A DNA stretch of 64,000 bases from Bacteroidota bacterium (GTDB taxonomy: Bacteria > Bacteroidota > Bacteroidia > UBA4408), in NCBI GenBank assembly GCA_963169745.1, contig CAUJCU010000021.1, positions 62,001 to 126,000 of the forward strand. The letters run 5' to 3'. This document shows positions 31,339 through 41,123 of the stretch, one piece after another. A program made the position numbers and the translations under genes. Under the pieces are notes generated by a model. The model had not been told where the DNA came from. It ran no database searches and worked only from the letters and a program-made list of their open reading frames with translations. Numbering within the stretch: the stretch's first letter is position 1; each line of letters starts with the position of its first letter.

Positions 31339-32163
31339 TTATTTTACTTTTGCAATAGGGTTAGCTAAACCTCTGTAATCCAGCAAATCCATTTTAATGG
31401 AACCAACAAGAACATTGGCTTGTGCACGTATTGGAATACGATTGGCATCATCAGAAATCCAAACATTTAAATCTTCTTCACTCTTAAAAATACGACCTTT
31501 TTGTATTACAGGTCTAAATTTAATACACCTGAATTTACCTAATGAAGTACTAATAGTTTCTTTTCCTATATATTTTATTTTTAATGGGAATACTTCATTA
31601 TCCACAAAGCTGTTTATCGTGTATATGCTCCCGTATTTAGCATTTGAGAAGTCAACGCAACGGGCATAGTAAAATGCAGAAATCATATCTTGTATATCAG
31701 TAATATGATTAGGAATATCAAAGACTTTCCCATCAGCAATAACCTGATTTTTATAATGGTTATAAACATAGTTCTGATTAATTTTATAGCCACCTTCATC
31801 AACTCTGCGTATAAAGGCCATAGGAACTAAGGCGCTCCGGTCAATAAAAGATTCATAACGGTCACGTACTTTAAAAAACCAATCAAAAGCTCCAACACTT
31901 TTCCCAATACCTACAACATGATATGTGGGGCGTCCTCCAAATTCCTTTTGTTCCTGAGTTACTTCAAGTGTGGCAACGCCCGCATCAATAATTCCGTAAT
32001 GTAACTTATAGCTTAAAAACTCACCGGGTTTATAAGCATTATTGCTCTTTGCTTTAAAAGTATCTGAAGCCGGAAAGTTTGTTTGAGGGTTAAATGCCGA
32101 CAAGGATAACAAAACTACAAGTAGCAATACAATTAGTGCAGGGTTTTTAATATAGGTTTTCAT
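31339..32163 (-). CDS. DUF3108 exported protein
   Basis: The 274-residue protein has a signal-anchor-like N-terminus (residues about 9-25) followed by FLSYKLHYGIIDAGVATLEV, GRPTYHVVGIGKSVGAFDWFFKVRDRYESF and WISDDANRIPIRAQ, the strand pattern of DUF3108, a family of exported proteins structurally related to lipid-handling barrels. The function is unknown. It is convergent to the glycosyltransferase gene and lies downstream of the TPR membrane protein, 72 nt away. Confidence 0.8.
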   Translation of the reverse strand: MKTYIKNPALIVLLLVVLLSLSAFNPQTNFPASDTFKAKSNNAYKPGEFLSYKLHYGIIDAGVATLEVTQEQKEFGGRPTYHVVGIGKSVGAFDWFFKVRDRYESFIDRSALVPMAFIRRVDEGGYKINQNYVYNHYKNQVIADGKVFDIPNHITDIQDMISAFYYARCVDFSNAKYGSIYTINSFVDNEVFPLKIKYIGKETISTSLGKFRCIKFRPVIQKGRIFKSEEDLNVWISDDANRIPIRAQANVLVGSIKMDLLDYRGLANPIAKVK

Positions 32164-32235
32164 AGTCGTATCTCTATTCTTCTATACGAACAATATACAA
32201 ACAGTGTTCCAAAAATACATAATTCACGATAAGCC

Positions 32236-34137
32236 CTATTGCATAAGGCTTTGGAAATATGAAGCCTTATCGAGTTGGTTCATATTCTTATAAGTAAGTG
32301 CTAATAAAGAAATAGTACGTTGGTTAGTGGGGTCTAGTTCGTAGGCTTGAGTAAACCAAACAATAGCTTTATCGTATTGCTGTGTTGCCCCATAGCAGCT
32401 GCCTAAATTCACCATAGCATCAACAAAACGGGGGTTCAGCTTTAACGTACGGTCATATATGCCAATGGCTTCGGCATACCTTCCCTTGTTAAACAAGTAG
32501 GCTCCATAATTACTTAAGGCAACACTATTGTCGGGGTTGTATTTTAGTCCTTTTTCAAAGTAAATGGCAGCACTATCCATTTTGTTCATCTTAAAATATC
32601 CTACTCCTATTTGTACGTATCCATCAGAATAAGGTGGGAATATAGCTACAGCCTTTTCTACCACTTTAATTCCCTGATACAGCAATGCTCTTTTTTTTAA
32701 CGAGTCGTTTTCTTTATCGGCTAAATTTTTTATAATTTCATTACCTAAATAGTAATGAGTCTTTGCACTTTCAGGATTCAATGCTAAATCGTGTGTATAT
32801 AGCGTTATATTATCTTTCCAGTTGCTATTCCTACTTATCGTTTTAACACTATAAAGCACCAGTATTCCCAAAAAAACAATAACCCTATTTTTTGTTGAAA
32901 CAAGCCCTTTTTGAAAACCGGTTAAATCAATTTTTAAAAAACGGGAAACAACATATACCAATGCCAAACAAAAGCCGAAGGATGCTAAAAAGGTAAAACG
33001 TTCAGCCTTGGCTGCACCTATTGTAATGAATAAGTTTGTGTAAAGCGATAACGAGATAAAAATAGAAAGTAAAGAAAAACTTAAAACAGCATGTTTTTTG
33101 TAGCTTATAATTAGTAATACAACAATTGCAACTACTGTAATTACAGCAGCTAAAGCACCCCAGCTGAACTCATTTTGCACAGGAACAGAATTGTAAGAGT
33201 AATCGTAAATTAATGGATGGGGTACTAAAAAGAGCTTAAAATAATCACTAAGAACTTGAATGCTCCCAATTAGTTTGAGCCCGATATTGCTTTGTGTTCC
33301 AATAGGATTATCGAGCATGGTAACATTTTGAATACCGGTAAAAGTGCCCAACACTGTTTTTCGGATAAGCATATAAAAAGCAAATGGAATTAATATTGCT
33401 GTTACTATTCCAAATAGTTTAGACAAGGAGTCTCTTCTATAAAACCAAATAATACAAATAATAAGTGGTAAGGTTAATATTGCTGACTCTTTGGCTAAAA
33501 AAGCGAGAAATAGAAAAATAATACTTCCTAAAAGATATATGAGTTTGTTTTTATCTATATAATTTAGAGTTGCATATATACTTTGAAAAGAGAAAAGAAA
33601 ACAGAGCAACTCGTCTCGACTTTTAATATTAGCAACCACCTCAGTATGAATGGGGTGTGCCATAAATAACAAAACTACAGCTAAAATCCAATTCACGTGC
33701 CATTGAGGCAATATGCGAACCAATACCCTAAACAGCACTATGCCACAAAGAATGTAAACAAGAATATTAATAAAATGCCCTAAAGCTGGATTGTTTGGAG
33801 ACAAAGACCATTCTATGGCAAACATAGCCAAGGACAGGGGGCGATACAAACCATCATTAACATTCAGATAGCCTGTTCGGTAGCTTGTTTTAAAAATATA
33901 AGGAATGTTTTTGCTCCCCTGATTAACAATATTATTTTCCTTAATAACAGAAAAATCGTCTAATACATAATCATTTTTTAAGGTATTAGCATAAAGAATA
34001 AAAGCAACAGCAGCAATAACTACATAAAAAAGATTCAGCTTTTTCTTAGGTGTTTCAAATGTCTTTTCGGAACTTTTGTGTGATTTTTGTGTTTGTTGAA
34101 ACTTTTCTTTTTTGGTAGGTTTCTTAGGCGGCTGCAT
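32236..34137 (-). CDS. Membrane glycosyltransferase-like protein with C-terminal TPRs (TMTC-like)
   Basis: The 633-residue protein opens with a Lys-rich cytosolic tail, then about ten transmembrane helices (first at about 33-52) with YVLDDFSVI in the first outer loop, the DD-motif location of GT-C enzymes. The last 200 residues carry TPR repeats: AKTHYYLGNEI, SDGYVQIGVGYFKMNKMDSA, NSVALSNYGAYLFNKGRYAEA and VDAMVNLGSCYGATQQYDKA. Helices plus TPRs resemble eukaryotic TMTC O-mannosyltransferases. Glycosyl transfer is inference. It is 11 nt behind the TonB-domain gene. Confidence 0.8.
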   Translation of the reverse strand: MQPPKKPTKKEKFQQTQKSHKSSEKTFETPKKKLNLFYVVIAAVAFILYANTLKNDYVLDDFSVIKENNIVNQGSKNIPYIFKTSYRTGYLNVNDGLYRPLSLAMFAIEWSLSPNNPALGHFINILVYILCGIVLFRVLVRILPQWHVNWILAVVLLFMAHPIHTEVVANIKSRDELLCFLFSFQSIYATLNYIDKNKLIYLLGSIIFLFLAFLAKESAILTLPLIICIIWFYRRDSLSKLFGIVTAILIPFAFYMLIRKTVLGTFTGIQNVTMLDNPIGTQSNIGLKLIGSIQVLSDYFKLFLVPHPLIYDYSYNSVPVQNEFSWGALAAVITVVAIVVLLIISYKKHAVLSFSLLSIFISLSLYTNLFITIGAAKAERFTFLASFGFCLALVYVVSRFLKIDLTGFQKGLVSTKNRVIVFLGILVLYSVKTISRNSNWKDNITLYTHDLALNPESAKTHYYLGNEIIKNLADKENDSLKKRALLYQGIKVVEKAVAIFPPYSDGYVQIGVGYFKMNKMDSAAIYFEKGLKYNPDNSVALSNYGAYLFNKGRYAEAIGIYDRTLKLNPRFVDAMVNLGSCYGATQQYDKAIVWFTQAYELDPTNQRTISLLALTYKNMNQLDKASYFQSLMQ

Positions 34138-34148
34138 TACGCTTTTAC

Positions 34149-34544
34149 TTAGTGTGCTTTTATTGGAAAGTCCATCATGATATTCATACGCATTTTTACT
34201 CCGTTTTGTACCGCAGGAGCAAACTTAATGCTCTTTACTACACGCTGTACCTCTTCGTTTATGCCACAACATAAACCCGAGATTATTTGTGTATTCCCTA
34301 TGGTACTATCGGCCGAAACATCAAAACTTAAAGTAACAGTTCCTTCAATATATTTTTGCTTGGCTTCATCAGAATACTTAACCGAATTCATTACTAATTT
34401 ATACAGCTCAGCATCACCTTTGGGGTAAAAAGGTTCCTGATCGGTTACTACAGCCATATTTTGCTTGTCGTTATAGTTTTGTGCTGTAGCCTGAAGACTG
34501 TAGCAGGTTAGCAGACAAAAAATAAAAAATAGTTGTTTTCTCAT
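34149..34544 (-). CDS. Small exported TonB C-terminal-domain protein
   Basis: The 131-residue protein has a signal peptide (about residues 1-21) and one TonB-like C-terminal domain: EGTVTLSFDVSADSTIGNTQIISGLC...VKSIKFAPAVQNGVKMRMNI. It lacks the membrane anchor and Pro-rich spacer of true energy transducers, so an independent periplasmic role is more likely than energy coupling. It is in a tight run between yajQ (7 nt) and the TPR membrane protein (11 nt). Confidence 0.78.
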   Translation of the reverse strand: MRKQLFFIFCLLTCYSLQATAQNYNDKQNMAVVTDQEPFYPKGDAELYKLVMNSVKYSDEAKQKYIEGTVTLSFDVSADSTIGNTQIISGLCCGINEEVQRVVKSIKFAPAVQNGVKMRMNIMMDFPIKAH

Positions 34545-34551
34545 GATGTTT

Positions 34552-35040
34552 TTATTTTAGGTTGTCAAATTGTAGTGGAGTTTCAAAATGAGCTGCTCGA
34601 ACGCTGCTCATAACAAGTTGCAAATCATCAATTTTTTTACCTGTAACGCGCACTTGCTCATCCATTATTTGAGCTTCAACTTTCAGTTTTAGATCTTTGA
34701 TGTGTTTGACTATTTTTTTTGCTGTTTCTTTATCAATTCCTTGTTTTATTTTTATATCCTTCTTGATTAAATTACCCGATGCATATTGTTCTTTCCCAAA
34801 ATCAAGAGCTAATGGGTTTAATCCTTGTTTAATCATACGGCTTCTGATCGTATCTTCAATGGCCTCAATACGCATTTCCGACTCAGAAAGAATTTGAATA
34901 CTCAAAAGTTTTTTATCAAACTCAATGGCTGATTTAGAGCCTTTAAAATCATAACGCCCGGCAATATCTTTACGGCTAACATTTAGGGCATTGTCAAGCG
35001 TTTGAAGGTCTGTTTTATTTACAATATCAAAAGAAGGCAT
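34552..35040 (-). CDS. YajQ family nucleotide-binding protein
   Basis: From ATG 35040 the 162-residue protein starts MPSFDIVNKTDLQTLDNALN and shows DFGKEQYASGNLIKKDIKIKQGID and AQIMDEQVRVTGKKIDDLQ, the conserved parts of YajQ. Members bind RNA or cyclic di-GMP and are small cytosolic two-domain proteins. The GTG at 35043 is less likely than ATG 35040. A -7-like box TAAATTTG lies at 35058-35065 (minus). Confidence 0.92.
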   Translation of the reverse strand: MPSFDIVNKTDLQTLDNALNVSRKDIAGRYDFKGSKSAIEFDKKLLSIQILSESEMRIEAIEDTIRSRMIKQGLNPLALDFGKEQYASGNLIKKDIKIKQGIDKETAKKIVKHIKDLKLKVEAQIMDEQVRVTGKKIDDLQLVMSSVRAAHFETPLQFDNLK

Positions 35041-35141
35041 CACGTAAAATAATAGTTCAAATTTAAAAAAATACTTTTATTTCTAAGAGAAAAAATAAAA
35101 ATCTGATTTTTTGTGGGTTCTAATCAAATAGGCCTGTAATT

Positions 35142-35843
35142 CTATATTTTAACAGCTCTGGTTACTTCACGTTTACCCCTTGGCCCTTTCAAACCTTCAA
35201 CTCGAAAACCTACATTTTTCAGTGCTCGTTTAACTGCTCCCTTTGCACAATAAGTTACCAAAACTCCTTCTGGAGCTAGAGTATTATGCATTTTTACAAA
35301 AATATCGTGCTCCCACATTTCGGGTTGGCTGGGCGGTCCAAATGCATCATAATAAATAAGATCAAAAGAATTTTTTAATGGGGTAAATTCCTGTATCTTT
35401 TGTTTAAAGCGTTCAAAAACAAAAGCAGAGTCTATGTGTTCTGACTTTCCCCAAGGAGCACAATGTATTTTTTGAAGTATAGAGGAAACATCATATTCGG
35501 GAAAAAAGAATGCATAATTAAGTTCTTGGGATAATTGATATGTAATAGGGAAAGGCTCTAAAGCTGCATAATAAATGTGTTTTTGGGGAGCAGTTTGTTT
35601 TTGGTGCAGCCAAGTGAGTAAGCAATTAAGACCGGTGCCTAATCCTATTTCCAAAATTCTTATTTCTTTTTTAGGCACATGCCCTAATCCATATTGAATA
35701 TATACGAGTGAACTTTCCTGAATTGCCCCATGATGTGAGTGATAAAGATCTATAAAACCGGGTAGTCTCAAACTACTTGAACCATCGTCTGTAAGTACCA
35801 ATTCGGGTATTGGTAATTTCTCCGGATAGTCATAACGCGTCAT
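35142..35843 (-). CDS. mnmD: MnmD-type tRNA methyltransferase (U34 mnm5s2U pathway)
   Basis: From ATG 35843 the product has 233 residues. It has a class I SAM-binding core (ILEIGLGTGLNCLLTW, about residues 65-80) and the family motif DLIYYDAFGPPSQPEMWEHDIF (about 166-187). MnmD completes 5-methylaminomethyl-2-thiouridine at the wobble position by methylation, without the FAD domain of MnmC. The start overlaps the end of ppk1 by 14 nt; the longer frame to 35885 overlaps it more and is less likely. Confidence 0.9.
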   Translation of the reverse strand: MTRYDYPEKLPIPELVLTDDGSSSLRLPGFIDLYHSHHGAIQESSLVYIQYGLGHVPKKEIRILEIGLGTGLNCLLTWLHQKQTAPQKHIYYAALEPFPITYQLSQELNYAFFFPEYDVSSILQKIHCAPWGKSEHIDSAFVFERFKQKIQEFTPLKNSFDLIYYDAFGPPSQPEMWEHDIFVKMHNTLAPEGVLVTYCAKGAVKRALKNVGFRVEGLKGPRGKREVTRAVKI

Positions 35844-37929
35844 TCCCAATTTGATATTTTGCTGCCAAATACTTATAAACCTCATGTTGTGCCCTTGTTA
35901 CCGGTGATCCATTAAGGGGTTTTCGATAAGGATTATCTTGTTTTTCATTAATAATTCTGACTTTAGTACTGCCGTTCCATTGTATTTCAAATATTTTTTT
36001 AATATCCTCTTTAATATTTCGTTGGTAAATAGGACATGCTACTTCAGCTCTGTGGTCTAAATTACGTATCATCCAGTCAGCAGAAGAGATATAGATAACC
36101 TCATCTCCGTTGTTGTGAAAAATTACGCATCGAGCATGTTCAAGATATTGGTCAACTAAACTAATTGCTTCAATATTTTCACTCATGTTTTTTATACCCG
36201 GAACCAAAGCACAAATTCCTCTTACAATAATTTGAATTTTTACCCCGGAACAACTTGCAATATAGAGTTTTTTGATAAGCTCCTCATCGGTTAAACTATT
36301 AAGCTTAAGTTGAATTTGTGCAGGCTTTCCGCTTTGTGCATTTTTTATTTCGGTTTGAATGTGTTTAACTAATTTATTTCGCATAAAAAAAGGAGCGACT
36401 AACATATGTTTATACTGCCCTGTTTTATAATTGTTTTTAAAAAAGTTAAATACTTTCTCTACTTCTGAAACAATTTTATTATCAGCCGTAAGTAAACTAA
36501 AATCGCAGTAGAGTTTTGCAGTTGTCTCATTAAAGTTTCCAGTTCCTATATGGGCATAAGAACTCGTTTTATTGTTTTCTTTTCGTGTAATGTATATTAA
36601 CTTAGAGTGTACCTTTAAACCCGGAACCCCATAGATAATTTGTGCTCCTTCTTCTTGCAGCTTATTGGCCGATAATAAATTAGATTCCTCATCAAATCGT
36701 GCCTGCAGCTCAATAATGACGGTTACATTTTTACCATTGCGAAGTGCATTTATTAAAGCATTGGTTATTTTCGAGCTCTTAGCGGTGCGGTATAAAGTAA
36801 TTTTAATAGTGCTAACATGGGGGTCAATAGCAGCTTCTCTCAAAAAATCAATGATATGATCAAAAGTATGGTAAGGAAAAGAAAGCAATACATCTTCTTT
36901 TTTTAAAACTTCAAATATGCTAACGTTTCCTTTAAAAGAAGGGTGCTCTATAGTTTTTACAACAGATGGGTGTTGCTTTTTAGGATTGATTTGTGGGAAG
37001 TTCATAAAATCTTTAAAATTATGATAACGCCCACCGGCCTGTAAGGCTTGTTCTTTATCAATCTTAATACTCTTGATAAGAAAATGCAGTAAATCTTGAG
37101 GCATATTTCGATCGTAAATAAGCCGAACTAAATCACCTTTATTGCGAAGTTTTAAGCTTTTTGCTATCTTTTCACTTATGCTTTTTGATAAATCACTATC
37201 TAAATCTAATTCTGCATCACGAGTTAGTTTAAGCGCATGAGCTTCTGCAAAATCATATTTGAAAATAAAAAAGATATCTTCCAGACAATATCGTATAACG
37301 TCATCAAGCATAATAATATACATTCCTTTGCGATTTTGAGTTGCCGGAATTTGTAAAAACCTTGGAATATCATCAGGAACTTGAATTAAGGCATAGATTA
37401 CTTCTTTGTTATGCTGCCTATGGTACAGCTTTACAGCTAAATAAATAGACTTGTCTCTTAAATAAGGTATTTTACGAGTATGTTGTATCATTATGGGAAC
37501 CAATCGAGGTCGCACCAATTCTTTAAAGTATTCTTTTACAAAGTCACCCTGCTTTTTATCTAGAGCTTTTTCATCAACTATAAAAGTATTTTCTTTGTTT
37601 AATGCCTTCAAAATTTCTGCATACACCCGGTCAAAATCTTTTTGTTGTTTAACCACAATCTCCTGTATTTTAGACAACAGTTTTTCAGGAGTTTCATTCA
37701 AGTAGTATTTGGCATTTTTTTTCAACTTCATCATCCGCTTATAAGAACCAATCCTTACTCGAAAAAACTCGTCTAAATTATTGGAAAAAATTCCTAAAAA
37801 CTTTAACCTTTCGTTTAATGGTAACGTTTTATCGGCAGCCTCCTGCAATACACGAGCATTAAAGGACAACCAACTGATATCACGATTTATTAATTTTACT
37901 TTCATATTTTGTAACACATCCTTATTCAT
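35830..37929 (-). CDS. ppk1: Polyphosphate kinase 1
   Basis: The 699-residue enzyme makes polyphosphate from ATP. Seen: NRDISWLSFNARVLQEA near the N-terminus, FLGIFSNNLDEFFRVRIGS, the active-site GLKVHSKL with the phosphorylated His, and AHIGTGNFNE. Both phospholipase-D-like halves are complete. The first ATG (37929) gives MNKDVLQNMKVK; ATG at 37905 is an alternative. It precedes and slightly overlaps mnmD. Confidence 0.96.
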   Translation of the reverse strand: MNKDVLQNMKVKLINRDISWLSFNARVLQEAADKTLPLNERLKFLGIFSNNLDEFFRVRIGSYKRMMKLKKNAKYYLNETPEKLLSKIQEIVVKQQKDFDRVYAEILKALNKENTFIVDEKALDKKQGDFVKEYFKELVRPRLVPIMIQHTRKIPYLRDKSIYLAVKLYHRQHNKEVIYALIQVPDDIPRFLQIPATQNRKGMYIIMLDDVIRYCLEDIFFIFKYDFAEAHALKLTRDAELDLDSDLSKSISEKIAKSLKLRNKGDLVRLIYDRNMPQDLLHFLIKSIKIDKEQALQAGGRYHNFKDFMNFPQINPKKQHPSVVKTIEHPSFKGNVSIFEVLKKEDVLLSFPYHTFDHIIDFLREAAIDPHVSTIKITLYRTAKSSKITNALINALRNGKNVTVIIELQARFDEESNLLSANKLQEEGAQIIYGVPGLKVHSKLIYITRKENNKTSSYAHIGTGNFNETTAKLYCDFSLLTADNKIVSEVEKVFNFFKNNYKTGQYKHMLVAPFFMRNKLVKHIQTEIKNAQSGKPAQIQLKLNSLTDEELIKKLYIASCSGVKIQIIVRGICALVPGIKNMSENIEAISLVDQYLEHARCVIFHNNGDEVIYISSADWMIRNLDHRAEVACPIYQRNIKEDIKKIFEIQWNGSTKVRIINEKQDNPYRKPLNGSPVTRAQHEVYKYLAAKYQIGNDAL

Positions 37930-38067
37930 AAATACATTTTTGTAACGCAGGGCATTCTTTTTGTAATAGAAAAATCCATTGTGAAAATTCTATGCACTAA
38001 ATAGAGGCTAATAATATTTGCGTAACATTGTACTAACATAAACAAAATAATTCTCTAAATCTAATAA

Positions 38068-39237
38068 ATGCACGGGTTAAAAAAAATAGGAATAATTATA
38101 TGGCTGTGTTTATCCCAAAAAATATATGCACAAGAGAAGATAGTATGTGGCGCAGAAAACACAGAGGCTTATTTGGGAATTATAAAAGATAAAAAATTAG
38201 CTTTAGTAGCTAACCAAACTTCTGTAATTGGAAATACGCATATTGTAGATAGTCTTCTATCCTTAAAAACAGATATTGTAAAAGTATTTTGCCCCGAGCA
38301 TGGCTTTAGAGGAACGGCTAGTGCCGGTGAAAAAGTTGCAGATGATTACGATGCTCAAACAAACATTGTAGTAAAATCATTATATGGAAAAAATAAAAAA
38401 CCAACAGAAGGCGACTTGAAAAATATTGATATTGTTTTGTTTGATTTGCAGGATGTAGGTGCACGTTTTTATACCTATATCAGCACAATGTATTATGTGA
38501 TGCAGGCTTGTGCAGAACAAGATAAAAAATTAGTTGTATTAGACCGTCCTAACCCCAATGGTTTTTATATTGATGGTCCGGTGCTGCAAGATTCGTTTGC
38601 ATCATTTGTAGGCATGCATACTGTACCTGTAGTATATGGGATGACTATTGGGGAGTATGCTCAAATGATAAATGAAGAAGGGTGGTTGGGGACAAATCTT
38701 AAATGCGATTTACAAATTGTACCGTTAATCCATTATACACATAAAAGCCGCTATCATTTACCCATTAATCCATCACCTAATTTACCAAACGACCTGGCTA
38801 TATATCTATATCCCAGCTTGTGCTTTTTTGAAGGTACAACAATAAGTGTAGGGCGAGGAACCGATAAACCTTTTCAAATTTATGGACATCCTAATTTAAA
38901 AACAGGCAATTTTTTGTTTACACCTCAAAATAGATTAGGAGCAACACGCCCGCCATACCTTAATGAAGTGTGCAGAGGCTTTGATTTAACGCAAGAAAAT
39001 ATAGATACTTTAAAAGGAGAAATTAATTTAAATTACCTTATTCGGGCTTATACCTATTTTCCGGATCAAGAAATGTTTTTTAACTCTTTCTTTAATAAGC
39101 TGGTGGGCAACAGTGTTTTAAAAAAACAAATTATTGCAGGTTTAAGCGCTGAAGAAATTAGAAAAACCTGGAAAAAGGATATTGACAATTTTAAAAGCAT
39201 AAGAAAAAAGTATTTACTCTATCCTGATTTTGAATAG
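38068..39237 (+). CDS. DUF1343/NamZ-family exo-beta-N-acetylmuramidase-like protein
   Basis: The 389-residue protein has a signal peptide (about residues 1-20) and the NamZ family motifs: VANQTSVIG, FCPEHGFRGTASAGEKV, LFDLQDVGARFYTYIST, DRPNPNGFYIDGPVL and NPSPNLPNDLAIYLYPSLCFFEGT. NamZ enzymes release terminal MurNAc from peptidoglycan fragments during cell-wall recycling. The family includes members of untested activity. It stands alone, divergent from ppk1 by 138 nt. Confidence 0.9.
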   Translation: MHGLKKIGIIIWLCLSQKIYAQEKIVCGAENTEAYLGIIKDKKLALVANQTSVIGNTHIVDSLLSLKTDIVKVFCPEHGFRGTASAGEKVADDYDAQTNIVVKSLYGKNKKPTEGDLKNIDIVLFDLQDVGARFYTYISTMYYVMQACAEQDKKLVVLDRPNPNGFYIDGPVLQDSFASFVGMHTVPVVYGMTIGEYAQMINEEGWLGTNLKCDLQIVPLIHYTHKSRYHLPINPSPNLPNDLAIYLYPSLCFFEGTTISVGRGTDKPFQIYGHPNLKTGNFLFTPQNRLGATRPPYLNEVCRGFDLTQENIDTLKGEINLNYLIRAYTYFPDQEMFFNSFFNKLVGNSVLKKQIIAGLSAEEIRKTWKKDIDNFKSIRKKYLLYPDFE

Positions 39238-39238
39238 C

Positions 39239-39787
39239 TTATTTCTCATATTCTTTTAAGTTATTTGTATTGTCTGAAGGAGGAGTAATTCTTATTACCT
39301 CCAATGGTTTTCCCAAACGATTCAAATAAATATCCTCACCTCCACAATTATCCCACTCAGGCATGTTTTTTTTACGATTTTCAATATGAGCATATTGGGC
39401 AATGATTTGATAATTGTTCTTTATAGGAACAATGAAATAGCATTTTGAAAAATTCTTTTTATAGGGATTAACAGCAGATACAAAGGCCAAATAAACAATT
39501 CCTAACCCGGGGTAATGATGTTTTTTTATCATAAAAAGTATAGCAGGACGACACGCTACATCGTCATTTTCATATAACATAGAAACATCTTTATCTGCTT
39601 TTTTCTGATAGGAAACACCAAACATATCTTGCAAATGTTGTGTTCCATAGCTGTTCAGTTGATCAACAAGCTGGTTTAATTTAGGGATATCTTGTTTATA
39701 ATAGGCACTTAAAGCATTTGCCTGAAGGGTTAAAAATGAATTTAGAAAGGCTACGATCGACTCTTCTGGCTTGATGTCTTTTTCCAT
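39239..39787 (-). CDS. Protein of unknown function, 182 residues
   Basis: I do not recognise this protein. It begins MEKDIKPEESIVAFLNSFLTLQANALSAYYKQ, has no signal peptide or transmembrane helix, is mostly polar, and contains HYPGLGIVYLAFVSAVNPYKKNFSKCYFIVPIKNNYQIIAQ, which suggests a beta-strand core, and an Asn/Asp-rich C-terminus. It follows the small amidohydrolase by 5 nt and may be co-transcribed with it, and it is convergent with the NamZ-like gene with a single base between. Confidence 0.8.
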   Translation of the reverse strand: MEKDIKPEESIVAFLNSFLTLQANALSAYYKQDIPKLNQLVDQLNSYGTQHLQDMFGVSYQKKADKDVSMLYENDDVACRPAILFMIKKHHYPGLGIVYLAFVSAVNPYKKNFSKCYFIVPIKNNYQIIAQYAHIENRKKNMPEWDNCGGEDIYLNRLGKPLEVIRITPPSDNTNNLKEYEK

Positions 39788-39792
39788 TACAG

Positions 39793-41109
39793 CTATTTTA
39801 TCAGTTTGTACTTTCTCATATATTTTAGATACAACTGATGCTGTACATTGTCCAAATTAATATCTCTGCCTTGAATATAGGCTTTCAGAACATTATTGCT
39901 TTTCATATCCAACAAATCGCCCGTAGTAAGTAACAACGTAGCATCTTTTCCTAACATGATACTCCCTGTTTGAGAATCAACCCCTGTTATTTGAGCCGGA
40001 TTAAGAGTTACAGCACGCAAGGCCTCTTCCTTACTAAGCCCATAAGCAGCCGCTGTGCCTGCCATAAAGGGGAGGTTGCGCACCTGCCAAAATCCTTCAC
40101 AGCTTATAGCATACAATATTCCAGCATCATAAAGGAGCTTAGGTAAGCGGTAAAAGCTATCAACAGCATCATCATCACGTTGGGGCAATTCATGTGTACG
40201 CTTTAGTATTATTGGAATATTATTTTCTTTAAGTAAGTCCAAAACCATTGGAGCATCAGCTCCTCCTACCAAAACAATTTTTATTCTGTACTTCTGTGAA
40301 AAATTTATTGCTGCTACAATTTCTTTTACATAATCAGCATGGATATATAGTTTTCGTGTTCCATTAAAAATATTTCTCATAGCTTCATAATTCAAATTCT
40401 TTATTTCCGGATTTGTATTTAAACTATAAGCATAAGCTTCAGAAAAAACAAGGTCAAGCTGGTTTAATTCTTTTGTTATCCTCTCATTTTGTTTTTTTTC
40501 AAACTCTTCCTGGTCGGCATTGTTCCCAAAATAAACCCGCATCGATGGCCAATTGATATGTAAACCTTCGTCTGCTTTATAAACAGCATCTTCCCAATTC
40601 CAGGCATCTAAATTAACCAGAGAAGAGGTGCCGCTTAACAATCCGCCTTGAGGGCAAATTTGGGCACTCAATACCCCATTAAAGCGTACAGTTGGAGTTA
40701 CTTTGCTGTCGGTATTATAGGCTATTAAAGATCTTGATCCGGGGTTGACATTTCCAACCTCTGCAAAGTCATTCATAGCTCTGATAGCTTCTATCTCTGC
40801 TAACCCAATTTGTGTATTAAGGGCTATTAAACCGGGATATATATGTTTGTTTCCGGCTTCAATAATTGTATCCCATACCATTGATTGATTGGGGCTTTCG
40901 TATGAAAGATATATAATCTTTCCTTTTGCAAAACCAATAGAAGAATTAGGATATACAGCACCTTGCCCGTTATGAATAGTGGCGTTTTTTATGAAAATAC
41001 TTTTGTGCTGAGGGGGGGCCGGTGTAGGGTTTTGTGCTTGAGTAAACGGTATAAAAAATAATATGAATAAAGCACATCGTGTTGAGAGAATTAAATATTT
41101 TTTTTTCAT
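39793..41109 (-). CDS. Exported amidohydrolase-family protein lacking canonical metal ligands
   Basis: The 438-residue protein has a signal peptide (about residues 1-25) and the amidohydrolase frame: composite strands (NATIHNGQGAVYPNSSI, AGNKHIYPGLIALNTQIGLAEIEAI) and the C-terminal LNPAQITGVDSQTGSIMLGKDATLLLTTG. The metal-binding HxH after PGLI is NTQ instead, and the strand-8 Asp site reads SCEGFW, so canonical catalysis looks lost. It is 14 nt downstream of the larger amidohydrolase and may be its partner. Confidence 0.85.
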   Translation of the reverse strand: MKKKYLILSTRCALFILFFIPFTQAQNPTPAPPQHKSIFIKNATIHNGQGAVYPNSSIGFAKGKIIYLSYESPNQSMVWDTIIEAGNKHIYPGLIALNTQIGLAEIEAIRAMNDFAEVGNVNPGSRSLIAYNTDSKVTPTVRFNGVLSAQICPQGGLLSGTSSLVNLDAWNWEDAVYKADEGLHINWPSMRVYFGNNADQEEFEKKQNERITKELNQLDLVFSEAYAYSLNTNPEIKNLNYEAMRNIFNGTRKLYIHADYVKEIVAAINFSQKYRIKIVLVGGADAPMVLDLLKENNIPIILKRTHELPQRDDDAVDSFYRLPKLLYDAGILYAISCEGFWQVRNLPFMAGTAAAYGLSKEEALRAVTLNPAQITGVDSQTGSIMLGKDATLLLTTGDLLDMKSNNVLKAYIQGRDINLDNVQHQLYLKYMRKYKLIK

Positions 41110-41123
41110 ATAAGTTCTTGTTT

